Positions 61,692 to 64,000 of a stretch of DNA of 64,000 nt are shown here, in pieces. Both the position numbers and the translations under genes were made by a program. Numbering within the stretch: the first letter of the stretch is position 1; every line of letters begins with the position of its first letter. The notes below the pieces were generated by a model. It saw nothing but the letters and a program-made list of their open reading frames with translations. It did not search any database and was not told where the DNA came from. The DNA comes from Nocardia pseudobrasiliensis NBRC 108224 (GTDB lineage Bacteria; Actinomycetota; Actinomycetes; Mycobacteriales; Mycobacteriaceae): contig NZ_BDBS01000033.1 of assembly GCF_001613105.1 (NCBI RefSeq), forward strand, positions 81,575-145,574. Reading direction: 5' to 3'.

Positions 61692-64000
61692 CTACCGCCG
61701 TCCGGCGTTACCGTCTCCCCCGCCGGTACTCGGTCGACCATTACCGCCGGTCCCGCCGGATTGTCCGGTCGTCGGCTGGGTGCCGTCGGCCGGGGCGACC
61801 GGCTGGCCGGGCAGCGGTCCGGAGTCCGGCTGCTGCTGTTGGGCCTGCGGCTGCTGGCGCTGCGGCGAATTCGGATTGGGCGCCAGGCCCGGCACCGGGA
61901 TGCGCACGCCCGGGAACACCTCGACCTCGGTCTGGGTCGGGATCACCGGCGGCACGAACTCCTGCTGGGTGGTCGAGGGCGGGGTGTAGGCCGCGGTCCA
62001 GGAGGGGACACCGGCCTGTCCGGCGATCGGCTCCGGCTTCGGGAACGTCTCGTTCTTCGTATTCTTCAGGGCGTTGTCCATGGTGGACTTCCAGATGTCC
62101 GACGGCAGGCCCGAACCGTAGATCGCCGCGCCGTTGGCATTGACCAGTCGTTCGGTGCCGCTTTCGGTGCCGACCCAGACAGCCGTCGACAGCGACGGCG
62201 TGAATCCGACCATCCAGGCGTCACGGTTGCCGTTGGCATCACCGCCCGCGCCGAGCTGCGCGGTACCGGTCTTGGCGGCGGATTCGCGACCACCGGCCAG
62301 GCCGTGGCTGCGCGAGGACTGCGCGATCGGCTTCATCGCGTCGATCAGGTTGCTGGTGACCGCGGAGGACACCCGCTGCTCGCCGGCGACATTGCCGCGG
62401 TCGAGCAGGACCTGATGGTCGGCGGTTTCGACCTTCGTCACGAAATGCGGCTTGTGGTAGACGCCGTTGGCGGCGATGGTCGCGTAGGCCGAGGCCATGT
62501 ACAGCGGCGGAACCGCGTACTTGCCCAGCACGATGCCGGTATCCGGCGGGCCGCCGTTCTCGGTGAGCGATTTGCCCTCCTGGCCCGGAATCTGATCCGG
62601 AATACCCATCTTGTGCGCCATATCGGCGATCTTCTGCGGGCCGGTGGCCTCGCCCATATCCAGCTCCATGCGATAGAAGCTGGTGTTGAGCGACAGTTTG
62701 AGCGCCTGGGCGATGGTGCAGGTGCCGCAGGCCTCGCCCTCGACGTTGGTGATCTTGATGCCGCGGTAGTCCAGCGGCGAGCTGTCGTACATGGTCGACA
62801 GCGGCTTACCGCTCTCGAGGTTGGCCGCCAGGCCGAACACCTTGAACGACGAACCGGGTTGCACGCCGGAGGAATTGGCGAAGTCGAAGCCGACGCCGTT
62901 GTCACCGCCGTAATACGCCTTCACCGCACCGGTTTTCGGATCGATCGACACCACGCCGGTGCGCAGCTTGTCCGGCTCGCCGTCCATATTCTTCTTGACG
63001 GCGTTGACGGCGGCCTGCTGGGCCGTCGGATCGATCGTGGTGGTGATCGTCAGGCCCTCCTGATTCACCTGGGTGTCGGAGATGCCCGCCTCGGACAGCT
63101 CCTTCATGACCTGCCGCTTGATCAGACCCTCCGGGCCGTTGCCCGAGGACGGATCCGAATCGTTCGAACCGGACGGCTTCACCTCGGGGTACACCATCTT
63201 GGTGCGTTCCGCGGCGGGCAGGTTGCCCATCTCGACCATGCCGTTGAGCACGTAGTTCCAGCGCGCCTCGGCGCCCTTCGGATTGTTCTCCGGATCCAGG
63301 CCGTAGGGCTGCTGAATCGTGGCGGCCAGCACCGCGCCCTCCTGGACCGTGAGGTCCTGGACCTTCTTGCCGAAGTAGGCGTGCGAGGCCGCGTCGATAC
63401 CGAAGGTGCCGCGGCCGAAGGGAATCGTATTGAGGTAGGCGGTGAGGATGTCGTCCTTACTCCACTGCCGCGCCATCTTGGCCGAGATCACCAGCTCGCG
63501 CATCTTGCGCGACAGCGAGTGCTGATTGCCGACCATCGCGTTCTTGACGTACTGCTGGGTGATGGTCGAGCCACCGCCCGCGCTCTCGCGGCCGAGCAGG
63601 TTGTCGCGCAGCGCGCGGGCGAAGCCGGAGATGGAGAAGCCCGGGTTGGTGTAGAACGAGCGGTCCTCGGCGGCGATCACGGCATTGCGCACATGCGGCG
63701 GAATATCGTTGATCGTCACATCGGACCGATTGCCCTGCGGCGGAACAATTTTGCTGATGACCGTGTTGCCGTCGGCGGCGAGCACCGTGGCGACCTGATT
63801 GGTTTTGAGGTCACCGGGTTTGGGTACCGACACAGTGGTGTACGCCACCAGGAAGGTCGCGCTGGGCACCACGATGGCCAATGCGATCAGCACATAGATC
63901 ACGCGACGAACGATGCGCCACGGCGATTTCTTCTTCGCCGTGGTCTGCGGCTTACGGCCGCCGGGACCGCCCGGACCGCCGCTGCCGCCGCCTCGACGCG
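61692..64000 (-). CDS. ponA1: bifunctional penicillin-binding protein PonA1 (N-terminus beyond the window)
   Basis: 769 residues are visible. They comprise a basic Gly-rich cytoplasmic segment, one membrane helix (VIYVLIALAIVVPSATFLVAY) and the GT51 domain with catalytic EDRSFYTNPGFSISGFAR and GGGSTITQQYVKNAM. The transpeptidase domain has SSFK (near residue 375 of the visible part), SLNTSFY and KTGTAQ. A Pro/Gln-rich tail ends the protein. It polymerises and cross-links peptidoglycan. The frame remains open to the window edge, so the start is outside. It heads the operon with the Rv0051-like gene. Confidence 0.96.
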   Translation of the reverse strand, partial: RRGGGSGGPGGPGGRKPQTTAKKKSPWRIVRRVIYVLIALAIVVPSATFLVAYTTVSVPKPGDLKTNQVATVLAADGNTVISKIVPPQGNRSDVTINDIPPHVRNAVIAAEDRSFYTNPGFSISGFARALRDNLLGRESAGGGSTITQQYVKNAMVGNQHSLSRKMRELVISAKMARQWSKDDILTAYLNTIPFGRGTFGIDAASHAYFGKKVQDLTVQEGAVLAATIQQPYGLDPENNPKGAEARWNYVLNGMVEMGNLPAAERTKMVYPEVKPSGSNDSDPSSGNGPEGLIKRQVMKELSEAGISDTQVNQEGLTITTTIDPTAQQAAVNAVKKNMDGEPDKLRTGVVSIDPKTGAVKAYYGGDNGVGFDFANSSGVQPGSSFKVFGLAANLESGKPLSTMYDSSPLDYRGIKITNVEGEACGTCTIAQALKLSLNTSFYRMELDMGEATGPQKIADMAHKMGIPDQIPGQEGKSLTENGGPPDTGIVLGKYAVPPLYMASAYATIAANGVYHKPHFVTKVETADHQVLLDRGNVAGEQRVSSAVTSNLIDAMKPIAQSSRSHGLAGGRESAAKTGTAQLGAGGDANGNRDAWMVGFTPSLSTAVWVGTESGTERLVNANGAAIYGSGLPSDIWKSTMDNALKNTKNETFPKPEPIAGQAGVPSWTAAYTPPSTTQQEFVPPVIPTQTEVEVFPGVRIPVPGLAPNPNSPQRQQPQAQQQQPDSGPLPGQPVAPADGTQPTTGQSGGTGGNGRPSTGGGDGNAGRR

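Overview
The window looks like a piece of a Nocardia chromosome, or that of a close mycolic-acid actinomycete. Evidence: uniformly high GC, frequent GTG/TTG starts, promoter -10 boxes placed for leaderless mRNAs, a DprE1-type arabinogalactan enzyme, FadE10- and FadD5-like lipid genes very close to the mycobacterial proteins, a solitary rpoB paralogue (rpoB2) without rpoC, and at the right end the conserved block ponA1 - Rv0051-like - rpsF - ssb - rpsR - rplI - dnaB. In Mycobacterium that block lies tens of kb from oriC, so the origin is probably to the right of the window (inference). No tRNA, rRNA, CRISPR array, prophage or intact insertion sequence was seen.

1-9.3 kb: ordinary metabolic and envelope genes. 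These are an alpha/beta hydrolase, an epoxide hydrolase with operator-like palindromes, fadE10 with a CRP-like site, an ORC-type ATPase, a c-di-AMP (ydaO-type) riboswitch controlling a secreted NlpC/P60 hydrolase, an S4 RNA-binding protein and a cation/proton antiporter.

9.3-19 kb: an unusual same-strand block. It holds two tandemly duplicated STAND NTPases (HTH-like/NB-ARC/9 TPRs) with the same leaderless promoter signature. Upstream of them is a 1292-aa polyketide-synthase-like protein with KS, AT and KR regions in an open frame. Its KS Cys, one KS His, AT Ser and KR Tyr are all missing, it has no carrier domain, and it ends in a tail encoded by nine 30-bp tandem repeats.

19-34.4 kb: metallo-hydrolase, DMT permease with a structured leader, acetyltransferase, nitronate monooxygenase divergent from fadD5, an isochorismatase-fold protein lacking its Cys, a large flippase-like membrane protein with a degenerate kinase-like domain, SDR plus 2OG-oxygenase, SGNH hydrolase, RibD-like reductase, two methyltransferases, a carotenoid-type FAD oxidoreductase and a NUDIX hydrolase.

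34.4-41.8 kb: a cutinase with a Thr-rich tail, then two divergently transcribed copies of antibiotic targets: a DprE1 homologue with Ser where benzothiazinones attack Cys387, and rpoB2 with His526-to-Gln and other changes in the rifampicin region. They share a 360-bp AT-rich promoter region. A broken SDR gene lies just beyond rpoB2. This pair is my best candidate for a new functional unit, a double target-replacement resistance locus.

41.9-49.5 kb: accessory regulators with partners: DGPF protein/ECF42-type sigma, serine hydrolase/MarR/RidA, and TetR/LLM oxidoreductase with a doubled palindromic operator. They are mixed with gene remnants.

49.8-64 kb: dnaB carrying a class 3 intein in its P-loop, DnaA-box-like sites upstream of it, the rpsF-ssb-rpsR-rplI operon, a GT87 transferase, a MerR/Old-Yellow-Enzyme pair, two small proteins, and the ponA1 - Rv0051-like - PEP-mutase-like operon running off the right edge.
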